DNA from: an uncultured Prevotellaceae bacterium
GTDB taxonomy: Bacteria > Bacteroidota > Bacteroidia > Bacteroidales > Bacteroidaceae
NCBI GenBank assembly: GCA_902792635.1
Contig: CADBAG010000008.1
Location: 88,231 to 152,230, forward strand
DNA: 64,000 bases
Direction of reading: 5' to 3'
Part shown: positions 40,965 through 50,202 of the stretch, in pieces
Numbering within the stretch: position 1 is the first letter of the stretch
How the letters are laid out: each line of letters begins with the position of its first letter
The notes under the pieces: generated by a model
What the model was told of the DNA's origin: nothing
Databases searched by the model: none
Seen by the model: the letters and a program-made list of their open reading frames with translations, nothing else
Program-made: the position numbers and the translations under genes

Positions 40965-43910
40965 ATGATTAAAGCTGAAGATATATTGAATGCCACGCAC
41001 GGAGGGCTTGACATCATCCTCGACTGCTATCCTCAGGCGAAGGATTGTGTGAATGCCAAGAAACACTTCGCCATCCGTGACGAGCGTACGCCCTCGGCCA
41101 GCCTGCGGCAGTACGACTCAAAAAGTTATGGCAGGATCTGGCAGGTAACCGACTTCGGCGGCGACGGCAAGGGCGAGAATGGCATCAGCGTGTATATGAA
41201 TTTCAAGGGCATGCGGCAGAACCAGTTCAACGAGGCCCTGCTGCAGCTCGCCGCCAAATACGGCGTGAAGGACGAGCTGAACCATACGGTTAACAAGCCT
41301 GACATCCGCCAACGCGATGCCAGACAGGACGAGCCGGACGGCAGCCGCTCGTTTGAGCTCAATGATAAGTTTACCGAGGATGAGCTGCGCGTCCTCGGTC
41401 CAAAGGTAACACAGGCCACCGTCGATGCGCTGCACTGGCACTCGGTGAAATGGATCAGCAACGTGAAGAACCGCCGCGCAACGGTGAAATATTCCAACGC
41501 CCACTACCCCATCTTTATGCGTGAATGTCTCGTGAGAGAGGGTAAGGAAGGCCAGGACGAAATCAAGTTTTATAAGGTCTATGAGCCGTTGAACTGCGAG
41601 AAAGGCTTCCGCTTCTCGTACACTCCTGCGGGTAAGAAACCACAACGTTACATCAATGGCCTGTCGGAACTTCGCGATGCGTATCACAAGATGAACTCCG
41701 AGGAGGAAAAGGAATGGCAGCGCACCCACGACGATGACAAACCCTATAAGGAGAAGAAACTGCCGGAGGCGTTCATCTGCTCGGGCGAGCGCGACTCCCT
41801 CTGCTGCCAGTCGATGGGCTATCATCCGTTATGGTTCAACTCGGAGACGTACCGATTATCGGCCGATGAATACCGAGAGATTATGAAATACGTCGAGGTG
41901 CTGTATAACATCCCCGATATCGACGACACCGGCCGGCGCAAAGGCACGGAGCTGGCACTGTCCTACATCGACATACATACGATATGGCTCCCGGACTGGC
42001 TGGCTGAATATAAGGACAACCGCGGACACAGCCGCAAGGATTTGCGCGACTGGATGGCGCTGCGCTCGGAGAAGAAAGACTTCAAGAACCTCATGGCCAA
42101 CGCCCTGCCTGCAAGATTCTGGGTGGAATGGCTGACAAAGGACGGCAAACGGAAATATGAGATTGACACGGCCTGCCTCTACAATTTTCTTTCTTTGAAT
42201 GGTTTCCACGCGCTGAAAGATGACAACAGCGACAACCCGGAATACATCTATATTGACGGCAACGTGGTGAAGAAAATCAAGGTGGGAGAGATCAGACAGT
42301 TTGTCATCAAGTGGGTGATCGACCATCATAAGGGACGCGACATCCTCAACCTGGTGCTCAACTCGCCCCGTCTTTCAGGAGCTTCCTTGGAGAGCCTCGG
42401 CGAGGTGGAACTTGACTTCACCGACTTCACCTCACAGAGTCAGCTCTTCTTCTTCGACAACGCCACCGTCGATGTGCACAAGCCTTCTCCGGGCGACGAT
42501 GGCATACGCGCCTATGAGCATGGCCAAGGAGGTATCAACAACTATGTATGGAAGGAAAACGTCATCAGCCATCGTTTCAAAAAACTTGAACCGATGTTCG
42601 ATATAAAGAAGGTAACCGACGAGGACGGCCATGAGCATCTCGACATCGATATCTACAGCGTAAAGAGTCATTTCTTCGGTTACCTGATCAACACAAGTCG
42701 TCTCTTCTGGCGCAAGGAGACGGAGTATAACTTCGAGGACCGGCCGGAGGATGCCAAGGGATATCTGGCGCAGCATCCCTTCGACATCCAGGGCGAGGGG
42801 CTGACTCCGGAGGAGATCAGCGAGCAGAAGCAGAACCTTATCAACAAGATATTCGTCATGGGCTACATGCTCCACCGCTACAAGAGCGTAACACGCGCCT
42901 GGGCACCGCAGGCCATGGATAATAAGATTGGCGAAGACGGCCAGTGCAACGGCCGCTCGGGAAAGAGCTTCTTCTTCAAGACCATCCAGAAAATGCGCAA
43001 GACGGTATCGCTCTCAGGGCGCAAGCGCAACCTCATGGACGACCCGCACGTGCTGGAGCAGGTGACACAGTTCACGGACATGGTGCTCGTCGACGACTGC
43101 GACCGGTACATGGACCTCGGCCAGTTCTACGACAGCATCACCTCGGACCTCACCGTGAACCCGAAAAACAACCACGTCTTCACCATTCCTTTTGACGAGA
43201 GCCCGAAATTCGCTTTCACCACCAACTATGTGCCTACCAACTTCGATCCGTCGAGCCAGGCACGCGCCCTTTACATGGTCTTCTCTGACTGGTACCACGA
43301 GAAGACGGAGGAGAACGACTATTTAGAGACCCGTTCCATCCGCGACGATTTTCACAAGACGCTCTATGAGCACGACTACACCGAGGAGGAATGGAACAAT
43401 GACATCAACTTTTGGCTGCAATGCACCCGTTTCTATCTCAGTCTGGCCGACAGCGGTTATAAGCCACAGCCGCCGATGGAAAACATCATCCAACGCAAAT
43501 ATAAGGCCGACATGGGAGCGAACTTCGAGGACTGGGCCGACGGTTACTTCTCACCGGAGGGCGACAACCTCGACAAACTGCTCGAGCGCGACAATGTTCT
43601 TAACGACTACATGCGTTTCGCCAATGTGAACCGCATCACCATGCAGAGCTTCAACAAGAAGCTGAAGGCCTTCTGCGCCACACGGGAGTGGATTGACTGT
43701 CTGAACCCGAAGGACATGCAGAACGCCTCAGGCCGCATCCAGTCGCGTGTGACAGGCCCCGACGGACTGAGCAAGATTAAAGACATGATCTATGTGAAAA
43801 GCAAGCCGTCGGAGATTGAGGAGCTGAAGCCGGAACCCAAACCACAGCCACAGCAGCAGGAGCTGTTCAAACAAGCGGATGACACCTCCAAAGACGATTG
43901 TCCGTTTTAG
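40965..43910 (+). CDS. phage primase - SF3 helicase fusion
   Basis: 981 residues. An N-terminal primase part has DCYPQAKDCVNAKKHFAIRDERTPSASL, a degenerate CHC2-like region; FICSGERDSLCCQSMGYHPLWFNSE near residue 270 is a Toprim-like core. The C-terminal half is a superfamily 3 helicase: Walker A CNGRSGKSFFFKTIQK near residue 663, Walker B MVLVDDCDRYM near 707 and motif C FAFTTNYVP near 748. The last residues TSKDDCPF imitate the acidic -DDIPF tip of SSB. The spacer behind it carries iterons, so this is likely the phage replication initiator. Confidence 0.87.
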   Translation: MIKAEDILNATHGGLDIILDCYPQAKDCVNAKKHFAIRDERTPSASLRQYDSKSYGRIWQVTDFGGDGKGENGISVYMNFKGMRQNQFNEALLQLAAKYGVKDELNHTVNKPDIRQRDARQDEPDGSRSFELNDKFTEDELRVLGPKVTQATVDALHWHSVKWISNVKNRRATVKYSNAHYPIFMRECLVREGKEGQDEIKFYKVYEPLNCEKGFRFSYTPAGKKPQRYINGLSELRDAYHKMNSEEEKEWQRTHDDDKPYKEKKLPEAFICSGERDSLCCQSMGYHPLWFNSETYRLSADEYREIMKYVEVLYNIPDIDDTGRRKGTELALSYIDIHTIWLPDWLAEYKDNRGHSRKDLRDWMALRSEKKDFKNLMANALPARFWVEWLTKDGKRKYEIDTACLYNFLSLNGFHALKDDNSDNPEYIYIDGNVVKKIKVGEIRQFVIKWVIDHHKGRDILNLVLNSPRLSGASLESLGEVELDFTDFTSQSQLFFFDNATVDVHKPSPGDDGIRAYEHGQGGINNYVWKENVISHRFKKLEPMFDIKKVTDEDGHEHLDIDIYSVKSHFFGYLINTSRLFWRKETEYNFEDRPEDAKGYLAQHPFDIQGEGLTPEEISEQKQNLINKIFVMGYMLHRYKSVTRAWAPQAMDNKIGEDGQCNGRSGKSFFFKTIQKMRKTVSLSGRKRNLMDDPHVLEQVTQFTDMVLVDDCDRYMDLGQFYDSITSDLTVNPKNNHVFTIPFDESPKFAFTTNYVPTNFDPSSQARALYMVFSDWYHEKTEENDYLETRSIRDDFHKTLYEHDYTEEEWNNDINFWLQCTRFYLSLADSGYKPQPPMENIIQRKYKADMGANFEDWADGYFSPEGDNLDKLLERDNVLNDYMRFANVNRITMQSFNKKLKAFCATREWIDCLNPKDMQNASGRIQSRVTGPDGLSKIKDMIYVKSKPSEIEELKPEPKPQPQQQELFKQADDTSKDDCPF

Positions 43911-44028
43911 CGCATCACACTTCCTTTACACATAATCTTATCCGTAGGGCGGAGTTGCCGGTATTCCCGACAGCCCCGCCTTTTTGCGTTGCGCAAACAC
44001 GTACGTCATAAAGTAAAGTATGTTTACA

Positions 44029-44364
44029 TTTGTGACCCAAGACCCGCCGTGGCAGCTTTTCGTTTCCCCGACCCCTTTCTAATTTTGTTCCAAAACTTTG
44101 TGACTTTTGTAACAGAGAGTTTGAAAAGGTGAAAAAGTCAGTGTTTATCGGATTTTGCGGTGTCACAAAGTTGTCACAAAGTTGCGTTGCAAACTGTCAC
44201 AAAAATAATCGGGTTTGTGACAAGGCCTTTTTTATAGGGTCAGTGATGCCCATGTTGCACTTTTGAATTCGGCCAAAAAATTCTGCAACAGAGGTCTGTG
44301 ACATAAAAAGATATTGAAAATCAGAGTGTTGCGAAGTTTGTCACAAATGAAACGTTGTCACAAA
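44029..44364. repeat. eight GTCACAAA iterons, candidate phage origin
   Basis: Exact 8-mers (GTCACAAA or its complement) start at 44029, 44097, 44162, 44173, 44196, 44214, 44340 and 44357, in both orientations, within an AT-rich 565-bp spacer directly after the primase-helicase gene. A degenerate copy lies at 44297. No credible gene exists between 43911 and 44535. A weak hairpin with T-run at about 43946-43985 may end the primase transcript. Confidence 0.75.
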
Positions 44365-44474
44365 ATTATTTCACGAAATCAGAATTACTCAGAAGTAAAG
44401 AGACAAGGAGAGGAAAGAAGAAAAGGCGATGTTAAGGAATAATGTTTACAATAGTCGTTATATTCCTAAGTTAA

Positions 44475-44506
44475 TTTGAATATCTGCCTAATTTTTCCTA
44501 CTTTTG
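44475..44506 (+). promoter_or_regulatory. promoter: TTTG, 20 bp, TACTTTTG
   Basis: -33 TTTG at 44475-44478 and -7 TACTTTTG at 44499-44506, 29 bp before the ATG at 44536. It shows that the longer frame from 44476 cannot be the start. Confidence 0.8.
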
Positions 44507-44535
44507 CAGGAAAATCGTATAAAAACAAGACTAAC

Positions 44536-44997
44536 ATGAGCAATTTCTACTTCTATCTCAAAGTAAAGCCCTTCATTGGGCAATGGCTGCACCATCACTA
44601 TGGCGACCCTGTCGTGTTCCCTTCCCGTTCGGCCGAGAATGCCTGCATCCGGCGCTTTGTGTCGCTGCGCCCGAAGGACTGGCAGCCGACGAAGAGAGAG
44701 GACGGCACGGTGGCCGTAGCCATCCCCGACACCGGCCGCAAGCGTGTCATCAGCTACAACTATATGTCGAAGACGGCAATGGAAGCTTTGGAGGAGATCA
44801 TCGACGACACATTCAAGATGCAGATGTGGAAGGACCTAAATGAGATGACCAGGTGCGGCTGCACCCTACTGAAGAGCGTGCGCGCCTGGTGTGAGCGCAA
44901 CGGCATAGATACCGATTACGACTATACGCTGAAGATGCGCTATCAGCGCATGCGCGACTCTTATCTCCGCCACGGGGTGGATTTGAGAAAGAAATAA
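44536..44997 (+). CDS. phage protein, unknown (possible DNA-binding)
   Basis: 153 residues from MSNFYFYLKVKPFIGQWLHHHYGDP. Basic, with VISYNYMSKTAMEALEEIIDDTFKMQMWKDLNEM and a C-terminal MRYQRMRDSYLRHGVDLRKK. Proteins of this size and pattern precede morphogenesis genes in other Bacteroidales prophages. A role in gene control or packaging is possible. It has its own promoter; the spacer after it to 45102 holds nothing recognised. Confidence 0.7.
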   Translation: MSNFYFYLKVKPFIGQWLHHHYGDPVVFPSRSAENACIRRFVSLRPKDWQPTKREDGTVAVAIPDTGRKRVISYNYMSKTAMEALEEIIDDTFKMQMWKDLNEMTRCGCTLLKSVRAWCERNGIDTDYDYTLKMRYQRMRDSYLRHGVDLRKK

Positions 44998-45101
44998 TCG
45001 GCTCCGGCAAACTTTTTTCTAAAAAAATGCACGAAATCCTATACGTGATAAGGCCATATTTGTTCGGGAGCGTGCGAGGAATTCAAACTAAATAAAGAGA
45101 T

Positions 45102-45512
45102 ATGAATAAAGTCAGAATCATTACAAAGGTTGAGCGGACATTGTGCAGCAACCTTAAAGGTATGCTCAGGTTAGGTGAAAATTCAGTTAAATTGCCTGAT
45201 AATATCCAATGGAAAGAAGTGACCTGCAGGGAGCATGCTTCGCTGTCAACAGCAGAAAAAGTGGATGATAAGGTGCCAATTTACAATGCGACATTGAAAT
45301 TCTATACCTGTCAGGAACTTCAAGACCACAGAAACTATGCCTATCGGCTTAAACTTGTCGATGGCACCCAACTGCTTTTGGGCACATCCGTAAGACCTTT
45401 CCCGGTGATGACCGTCCAAGACAGTCTGCCAGAAAAGCCGTCGGACAACTCTTGGATGGAGGTCATGGTAACATGGTCATGGATAAGGCCTATACCGCAG
45501 ATAGCCGGTTAG
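45102..45512 (+). CDS. phage protein, unknown
   Basis: 136 residues (MNKVRIITKVERTLCSNLKGMLRLGENSVK...), beta-rich, ending WSWIRPIPQIAG. No family is recognised. Noticeably AT-richer than its neighbours. It lies just before the promoter of the morphogenesis operon and ends 7 bp before that promoter's -33 box. Confidence 0.65.
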   Translation: MNKVRIITKVERTLCSNLKGMLRLGENSVKLPDNIQWKEVTCREHASLSTAEKVDDKVPIYNATLKFYTCQELQDHRNYAYRLKLVDGTQLLLGTSVRPFPVMTVQDSLPEKPSDNSWMEVMVTWSWIRPIPQIAG

Positions 45513-45518
45513 CGAGTG

Positions 45519-45550
45519 TTTTTGCCTATACATTATATATATTACCTTTG
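45519..45550 (+). promoter_or_regulatory. morphogenesis promoter: TTTG, 20 bp, TACCTTTG
   Basis: -33 TTTG at 45519-45522 and -7 TACCTTTG at 45543-45550; ATG at 45574 follows. A near-consensus promoter expected to drive the protease/capsid genes. Confidence 0.78.
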
Positions 45551-45573
45551 CGAATGTTAATAAACAGGGTAAT

Positions 45574-46710
45574 ATGAATTACGACATAATCATAACCGGG
45601 ACTATCGGTGGGTGGGATTGCCTGTCCACCGGTTACGTGCGTTATCTTCTCGACCAGAAGAAAAACAAGGATGTGCATGTCGCCTTCTGCTCTCTCGGTG
45701 GCTATGTCATGGACGGGCTGATAATGAATCAGCTCTTCAAGGATCATGGCAAAGTACATGCGCACGCCTTCGGCATGAACGCATCGATATCTACCATTGC
45801 CATGCTTGGCTGCGCAACCATCGACATCGTTAAGGATAGCTTCTTCCTCATCCACAACACATCGACGTTCATCATGAAATACAGTCAGGCCAACAAAGAG
45901 CAGCTGGATGACTATATCAAGGATCTTACGCAGCAGCGTAATGACCTGAACACCTTCGATGATGTGCTGGCTCAGATGTATGCTGACAAGTCGCACAAGA
46001 CGAAGGAGGAATGTGCAAAGCAGATGAAGAAGGGCAACTGGCTGACAGCGCAGGAAGCTCTTGACTTCGGACTGGTGGATTCCATCCGGGAGGATAAGGA
46101 GGATGAAATGAAGGCACAGGCTTTCACGGCCAACTTCAAAAACGCATTCGAGAACAACAACAATATGTACCAGGAGGCAGGCATACCGCCATTGCCACAG
46201 CCACAGCAGCTGATGGGTGCTGTGGCTGATGATGATGGCAATCCAACTCCGACTTTCCTGCAGAAGACGTTGCAGGGAATCAAGAACCTGCTCCACAAAT
46301 CTAACGTCGAGGATAACAACATACAAATGAGCAAACCAACATTAGCACTTGCGGCCATCACCGCCGCGCTTGCCGTGGACTCTCTGCCTACCGACGATAA
46401 TGGGCAGGTTGTACTGACAGCAGACCAGGCTAAGAAGCTCAATGAGCTTATTACCAAGCCTGCCGAGGACAACAAAAATGAGAGTCCGGCACCAAAGACC
46501 GATGCAGCCGCCAAGCCAGAGCCCATCGATGAGGTGGCACAGCTGCGCAACGAGCTGGCACAGGCTAAAAGCGACCTCGCCACAAAGGACGAGCAGATTA
46601 AGAACCTTCAGAAGAATCCTTCTCCGGAGGACAAGACTAACGATAACCCTGCTGATGAGCTTCCGCAGTTAACTGCAAAGGCCATCGCAGATTCCATTAA
46701 AGACATTTAG
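45574..46710 (+). CDS. ClpP-like head maturation protease fused to scaffold
   Basis: 378 residues. Residues 1-175 are a ClpP-type serine protease: IIITGTIGGWDCLSTGYVRYLL, FCSLGGYVMDGLIMNQLF, nucleophile in FGMNASISTIAMLG near residue 72 and His in FFLIHNTSTFIM near 91. Residues about 185-378 are a low-complexity, Pro/Ala/Lys/Glu-rich region with a coiled coil (VAQLRNELAQAKSDLATKDEQIKNL), as in scaffolds that are cut during head maturation. An internal Met at about residue 252 (MSKPTLALAAI) could give a separate scaffold product. It is 3 bp before the capsid gene. Confidence 0.87.
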   Translation: MNYDIIITGTIGGWDCLSTGYVRYLLDQKKNKDVHVAFCSLGGYVMDGLIMNQLFKDHGKVHAHAFGMNASISTIAMLGCATIDIVKDSFFLIHNTSTFIMKYSQANKEQLDDYIKDLTQQRNDLNTFDDVLAQMYADKSHKTKEECAKQMKKGNWLTAQEALDFGLVDSIREDKEDEMKAQAFTANFKNAFENNNNMYQEAGIPPLPQPQQLMGAVADDDGNPTPTFLQKTLQGIKNLLHKSNVEDNNIQMSKPTLALAAITAALAVDSLPTDDNGQVVLTADQAKKLNELITKPAEDNKNESPAPKTDAAAKPEPIDEVAQLRNELAQAKSDLATKDEQIKNLQKNPSPEDKTNDNPADELPQLTAKAIADSIKDI

Positions 46711-46712
46711 TT

Positions 46713-47732
46713 ATGGCAGACACTAATACATCAATAAAGGTAGGCAACATCAAATTCACGCCGGAGCTGCTTACCAAGACTTATCAGACCTACCGCAAGG
46801 AACTCATTGTTCAGCCTATGCTGGCAATGGCAGACTTGCTGCAGCATTGCTCCGTTCGCACCGGCATCCGCTACCGTGAGACGGTAACGGAGATGAGCGG
46901 CAACTTTGAGATTGGCAACTTCAAAAAGGATAAGCATCACGATGCGGATGTGAAGTTTACCGGCCGTGTACTGGAGACTTTCTTCGGCAACTGCATCGAG
47001 GGCATCGATCCGAATGCTATCTACCAGACCATCTGGGGCAGCGACATCACTAAGGGTGATGGCCTTAAGAATGTGCCAATCGTTGTGCAGATTTGTGCTT
47101 ACATCTTGAAGAAGCTCGGCGAGCGTCTGTTTATGAATGCCTTCACTGCTAAGCATGACGGAACCGTCTTTGACAAGACAGCAGCTTTCTTCAATGGCTT
47201 CAAGACCATCATCGACAACGATATCGCAGGAACTAACGAGAATAAGGAGGTTTACATCGCCGAGGCACTTGGCAACCTCTTCTACTTCACTGATTCCATC
47301 GATAAGGTCAATGCCGAGGATGCGTTCAAGGATTTCTACTGGGGACCGAAAATCAGTCCGAAGCTTCGCAGTCTGCCTAACCTGAAGATGTTCGTCAGTG
47401 ATATGTCCTATCACTATTACACTGAGGCTTATCAGACACGCCACGGTTCTCTGCCATACAACCAGAGCTATGAAAAGCGAACGCTTGAAGGTGCTTCTAA
47501 CGTAGAGCTCGTGCCTCTGTCTTGTGTTCCGTCAGACTTCATGCTGCTCACTCCTAAGAGCAACATCCTGCTGCTCTACAACCAGAAGACAGCTGATGAA
47601 AACTATATCGTTGAGAAGTCGCTGACGACCCACTACGACATGGATTTCATCGCCAACATGTTCTTCGGTACTCAGTTTGAGAGCGTTTCTCCTGAGGTCT
47701 TCGCAGTGGCTGAGAAGAAGGCCGGTGCCTAA
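46713..47732 (+). CDS. putative major capsid protein
   Basis: 339 residues (MADTNTSIKVGNIKFTPELLTKTYQTYRKELIV...). No motif is diagnostic, but the size, the mixed alpha/beta pattern, the position 3 bp after the protease-scaffold gene and a hairpin behind it (47742-47771) are those of a major capsid protein. Codon use is even and highly expressed-like. The assignment rests on gene order. Confidence 0.78.
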   Translation: MADTNTSIKVGNIKFTPELLTKTYQTYRKELIVQPMLAMADLLQHCSVRTGIRYRETVTEMSGNFEIGNFKKDKHHDADVKFTGRVLETFFGNCIEGIDPNAIYQTIWGSDITKGDGLKNVPIVVQICAYILKKLGERLFMNAFTAKHDGTVFDKTAAFFNGFKTIIDNDIAGTNENKEVYIAEALGNLFYFTDSIDKVNAEDAFKDFYWGPKISPKLRSLPNLKMFVSDMSYHYYTEAYQTRHGSLPYNQSYEKRTLEGASNVELVPLSCVPSDFMLLTPKSNILLLYNQKTADENYIVEKSLTTHYDMDFIANMFFGTQFESVSPEVFAVAEKKAGA

Positions 47733-47741
47733 AATATTAAT

Positions 47742-47771
47742 GATGACTGTCGCCCATGGGCGGCGGTCATC
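47742..47771 (+). terminator. hairpin behind the capsid gene
   Basis: GATGAC and GTCATC arms with inner GCCC/GGGC around ATG. There is no T-run, so it may stabilise the capsid mRNA or attenuate transcription rather than end it. Confidence 0.5.
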
Positions 47772-47802
47772 TAATTAGTTAACGATAAAATAAGATTGCA
47801 AT

Positions 47803-48414
47803 ATGGCTAAATGCACGAAAGACGCCTCGATATATGAGGATTTAGAGAAATGTCCGGGACAGAAAAAGCTGCCTGGCATTCGTGATTATGTGTACGCCGC
47901 GTCAAAGCGAGATATTCTTGCATATCCTTCGGTTCCTGACAGTCCGAAGACACTTAAGGAGGCCGTGCAGACTACGGGAGACTTCACGCTGGCTGCAGAC
48001 AAGTACTTCTATAAGATAGGTATTGTCAAGGATAACGGCAAGATTGAAGTGAATAATCAGGGGAACGATGGATGCAAGACATTTTTGAACAAGGTCACAC
48101 TTGCCATCCCGGGGACCGAGGAAGAGGCGACTGGCTTTATTGACCAGGCCAACAACGACGAGCTTATTCTGATTGTACCTCAGCGTAACGGCAAGTGCCG
48201 TATCATTGGCTCAGAGGAATTCTCGCCAACCTTGGAGCTGAAACAAGACACTGGTGCAAGTCCAACGGACTCCAATACGACAACTGTAGAGGCATCGGCC
48301 ACTGACCTGCATCCGGCTCCGTTCTATACGGGTAAGATCCACACCGCTGATGGAGACATCGACGGCGCAACATGTAAGCTCACGGCAGCTGCTGCTGAGA
48401 AGCCAAACCCATAA
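47803..48414 (+). CDS. phage structural protein, possibly tail tube
   Basis: 203 residues. The pattern ...TLAADKYFYKIGIVKDNGKIEVNN, FIDQANNDELILIVPQRNGKCRIIGSEEF and APFYTGKIHTADGDI resembles a family of virion proteins in Bacteroidales phages that includes tail-tube-like members. It is followed by a strong terminator, so capsid and this protein are probably made in large amounts. The exact virion role is unproved. Confidence 0.6.
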   Translation: MAKCTKDASIYEDLEKCPGQKKLPGIRDYVYAASKRDILAYPSVPDSPKTLKEAVQTTGDFTLAADKYFYKIGIVKDNGKIEVNNQGNDGCKTFLNKVTLAIPGTEEEATGFIDQANNDELILIVPQRNGKCRIIGSEEFSPTLELKQDTGASPTDSNTTTVEASATDLHPAPFYTGKIHTADGDIDGATCKLTAAAAEKPNP

Positions 48415-48477
48415 GCTAAGGAGAAGATTGAATCAGGATAACAATAAAACATTTCTTCTCATATAATATATAGGTGC

Positions 48478-48519
48478 GGGGCGGTCCTCACGTGTGATCG
48501 TGAGACCGCCCCCTTTTTC
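48478..48519 (+). terminator. strong intrinsic terminator
   Basis: Stem GGGGCGGTC-CTCACG / CGTGAG-ACCGCCCC with a 6-nt loop, followed by CTTTTTC. It ends the capsid transcript. Confidence 0.9.
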
Positions 48520-48542
48520 AATAACATCAAAAACATGACAAT

Positions 48543-49442
48543 ATGCCAATAGACAACTCCATCACTAAGAGACTGAATGAATTTCTGGCGATGACGGACC
48601 GAACTTCCGAGGATATCATAAGCGGAGCTACGCTCCTCTTGCAACTCAACCGTAACAGACAACTGTTTCAAACGGTAATGACAAATCCCAAGCATTTTGA
48701 GTCAACAGTCGTCTATGAGTTGAAGAAATTCGTTCCTATCCGTCAGCGTGGCCAGACGCTCGAGGATGTGCAAAATGATGCCAAGCAGCTGCTCGGCGAG
48801 TTGAAGACTGCCGTAAACGAGGAGCCGGCAGAAAATGACAGCAAGGACGACAGTGAAAAGGATCTCCCCATGCACGGAGGAAAACGCCCGGATCATGACA
48901 GCCTGCCTGACAATATCAAGGCTATATGGCCGCAGAACGCTGAGAGATGGAAGAAAATAAAGAGCCTCTATAATACATGTCTCGGCATAACTGAGCCATG
49001 TGATCTTGCGGAGTCTCTCAATACGCTCAAAGAGACCTGGTATAAATACAAGTCTGAGTTTTCCAGATATGACGATTTCATAGTGGAAAACAACGATGAA
49101 ACCGTGAAAAATGGCGAGGATCCGGCTGAATCGGCCAAGGCCGTTACCAATGCGCGCAGCTACCTGAGCAAGATGGTCAAGGATGACAAGCTGCTCGACA
49201 TGAAGAAAGCATCTCTCGCAGATGGAGCAGACGAAAAGGCTATCAATGCTTATCATAGCAGCTTGCAGAATACGCAAGACAGAGTGCAGCTGCTGCTCGA
49301 TAAGGGTGAGGTCATCGGCGATGATTTACGAGCGAAGCTTGCTGAAGCCGGTGTCGTTTTCCCGGAGGACGAACCGTCAGAGACGGTTGACCCTTCGGAA
49401 AATTCCGGTTCCACCGATGATAAGGACATAAAAGATGAGTAG
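48543..49442 (+). CDS. phage protein, unknown
   Basis: 299 residues, mostly helical, with an acidic linker near residues 95-110 (EEPAENDSKDDSEKD) and an acidic C-terminus (NSGSTDDKDIKDE). No family recognised. It begins 24 bp after the terminator without a clear promoter and overlaps the next gene by 8 bp, placing it with the packaging genes. Confidence 0.7.
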   Translation: MPIDNSITKRLNEFLAMTDRTSEDIISGATLLLQLNRNRQLFQTVMTNPKHFESTVVYELKKFVPIRQRGQTLEDVQNDAKQLLGELKTAVNEEPAENDSKDDSEKDLPMHGGKRPDHDSLPDNIKAIWPQNAERWKKIKSLYNTCLGITEPCDLAESLNTLKETWYKYKSEFSRYDDFIVENNDETVKNGEDPAESAKAVTNARSYLSKMVKDDKLLDMKKASLADGADEKAINAYHSSLQNTQDRVQLLLDKGEVIGDDLRAKLAEAGVVFPEDEPSETVDPSENSGSTDDKDIKDE

Positions 49443-50007
49443 AGGCAGGAGGGTTGATGAGATTCTGCGGCCACTGTCCGCACAGTCCAGTCAGTATTTC
49501 CTCGGGACAGGACTGCATACTCTTGGACTGCTCGGATGGATACTCTCGCAGACAGGAAAAGCCGACGTTTGGGTAAGCACATTCTCAACGTCGGACGCTT
49601 TCTGCTCTGGTTTCCTTAATCTAAGGAAAAAAGGTCTTGTTGGGAAGGCTTCTCTCGTGGCTGACCTGAAGGCATCGAAGAAGACCATACAGTTGGCCAA
49701 GCTGATGAGCAGCTGCTTTGAGAACGTCTATCTCGCGCAGAACCATTCAAAGATTGTTCTCGTACAAAACGAGCGATGGACGGTATCTGTCATCTCCTCG
49801 CAGAACCAGACGTATGGCGATCGTGCGGAGTGTACAATGGTAACGACATCGCAACAGGCATTTCTTGACCTATACACAGGACTCGACAGAATCATAAAAA
49901 AATCAATAGACCTCAATGGATTATTCGAAAGAGTTGCTTCAAGGGATAGAGGAAGAGGCAAAGAGATTGATGACCCCCTCGGAGATCTCCGCCCTTTTGG
50001 GTATTGA
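49435..50007 (+). CDS. phospholipase D-like (single HKD) phage protein
   Basis: 190 residues. It contains AQNHSKIVLVQNERWTVSVISSQNQTYGDRAECTMV near residue 100-135, which fits one HxK(x4)D/E-type half-site of the PLD nuclease superfamily: His-Ser-Lys, then SSQN and a downstream Glu. The N-terminal half (VWVSTFSTSDAFCSGFLNLRKKG) fits the preceding beta-alpha units. Such single-motif proteins can dimerise into a nuclease. The location among packaging genes hints at DNA processing. It overlaps the next gene by 92 bp. Confidence 0.65.
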   Translation: MSRGRRVDEILRPLSAQSSQYFLGTGLHTLGLLGWILSQTGKADVWVSTFSTSDAFCSGFLNLRKKGLVGKASLVADLKASKKTIQLAKLMSSCFENVYLAQNHSKIVLVQNERWTVSVISSQNQTYGDRAECTMVTTSQQAFLDLYTGLDRIIKKSIDLNGLFERVASRDRGRGKEIDDPLGDLRPFGY

Positions 50008-50200
50008 TGAGTCGGAATTCATCGATGACATCAATACCATGGGGCATCCCGCTCGTATCGCCTTCTTCCATGGCGTGGCCACCACGGCCAGGGAGATACG
50101 TGAGGATATCAGGGATGCGGCACGCGCAGGGTCGCCATTCTCTGTCTCCGAGTGTCTGAGCCTGATGGAACGGCAGCTCTCTTCCGTGACAATGATATAG
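49916..50200 (+). CDS. small phage packaging-region protein with HTH-like segment
   Basis: 94 residues (MDYSKELLQGIEEEAKRLMTPSEISALLGIDESEF...). LMTPSEISALLGIDESEFIDDI reads like a helix-turn-helix of the type found in small terminase N-termini. It overlaps the PLD-like gene by 92 bp, which is long but the frame has normal codon use. Perhaps a DNA-recognition part of the packaging machine. Confidence 0.6.
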   Translation: MDYSKELLQGIEEEAKRLMTPSEISALLGIDESEFIDDINTMGHPARIAFFHGVATTAREIREDIRDAARAGSPFSVSECLSLMERQLSSVTMI

Positions 50201-50202
50201 AC

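Noticed and set aside
43915-44166. Minus-strand 83-codon frame in the iteron spacer
   Set aside because: It overlaps iterons and the candidate terminator, with no recognisable domain.
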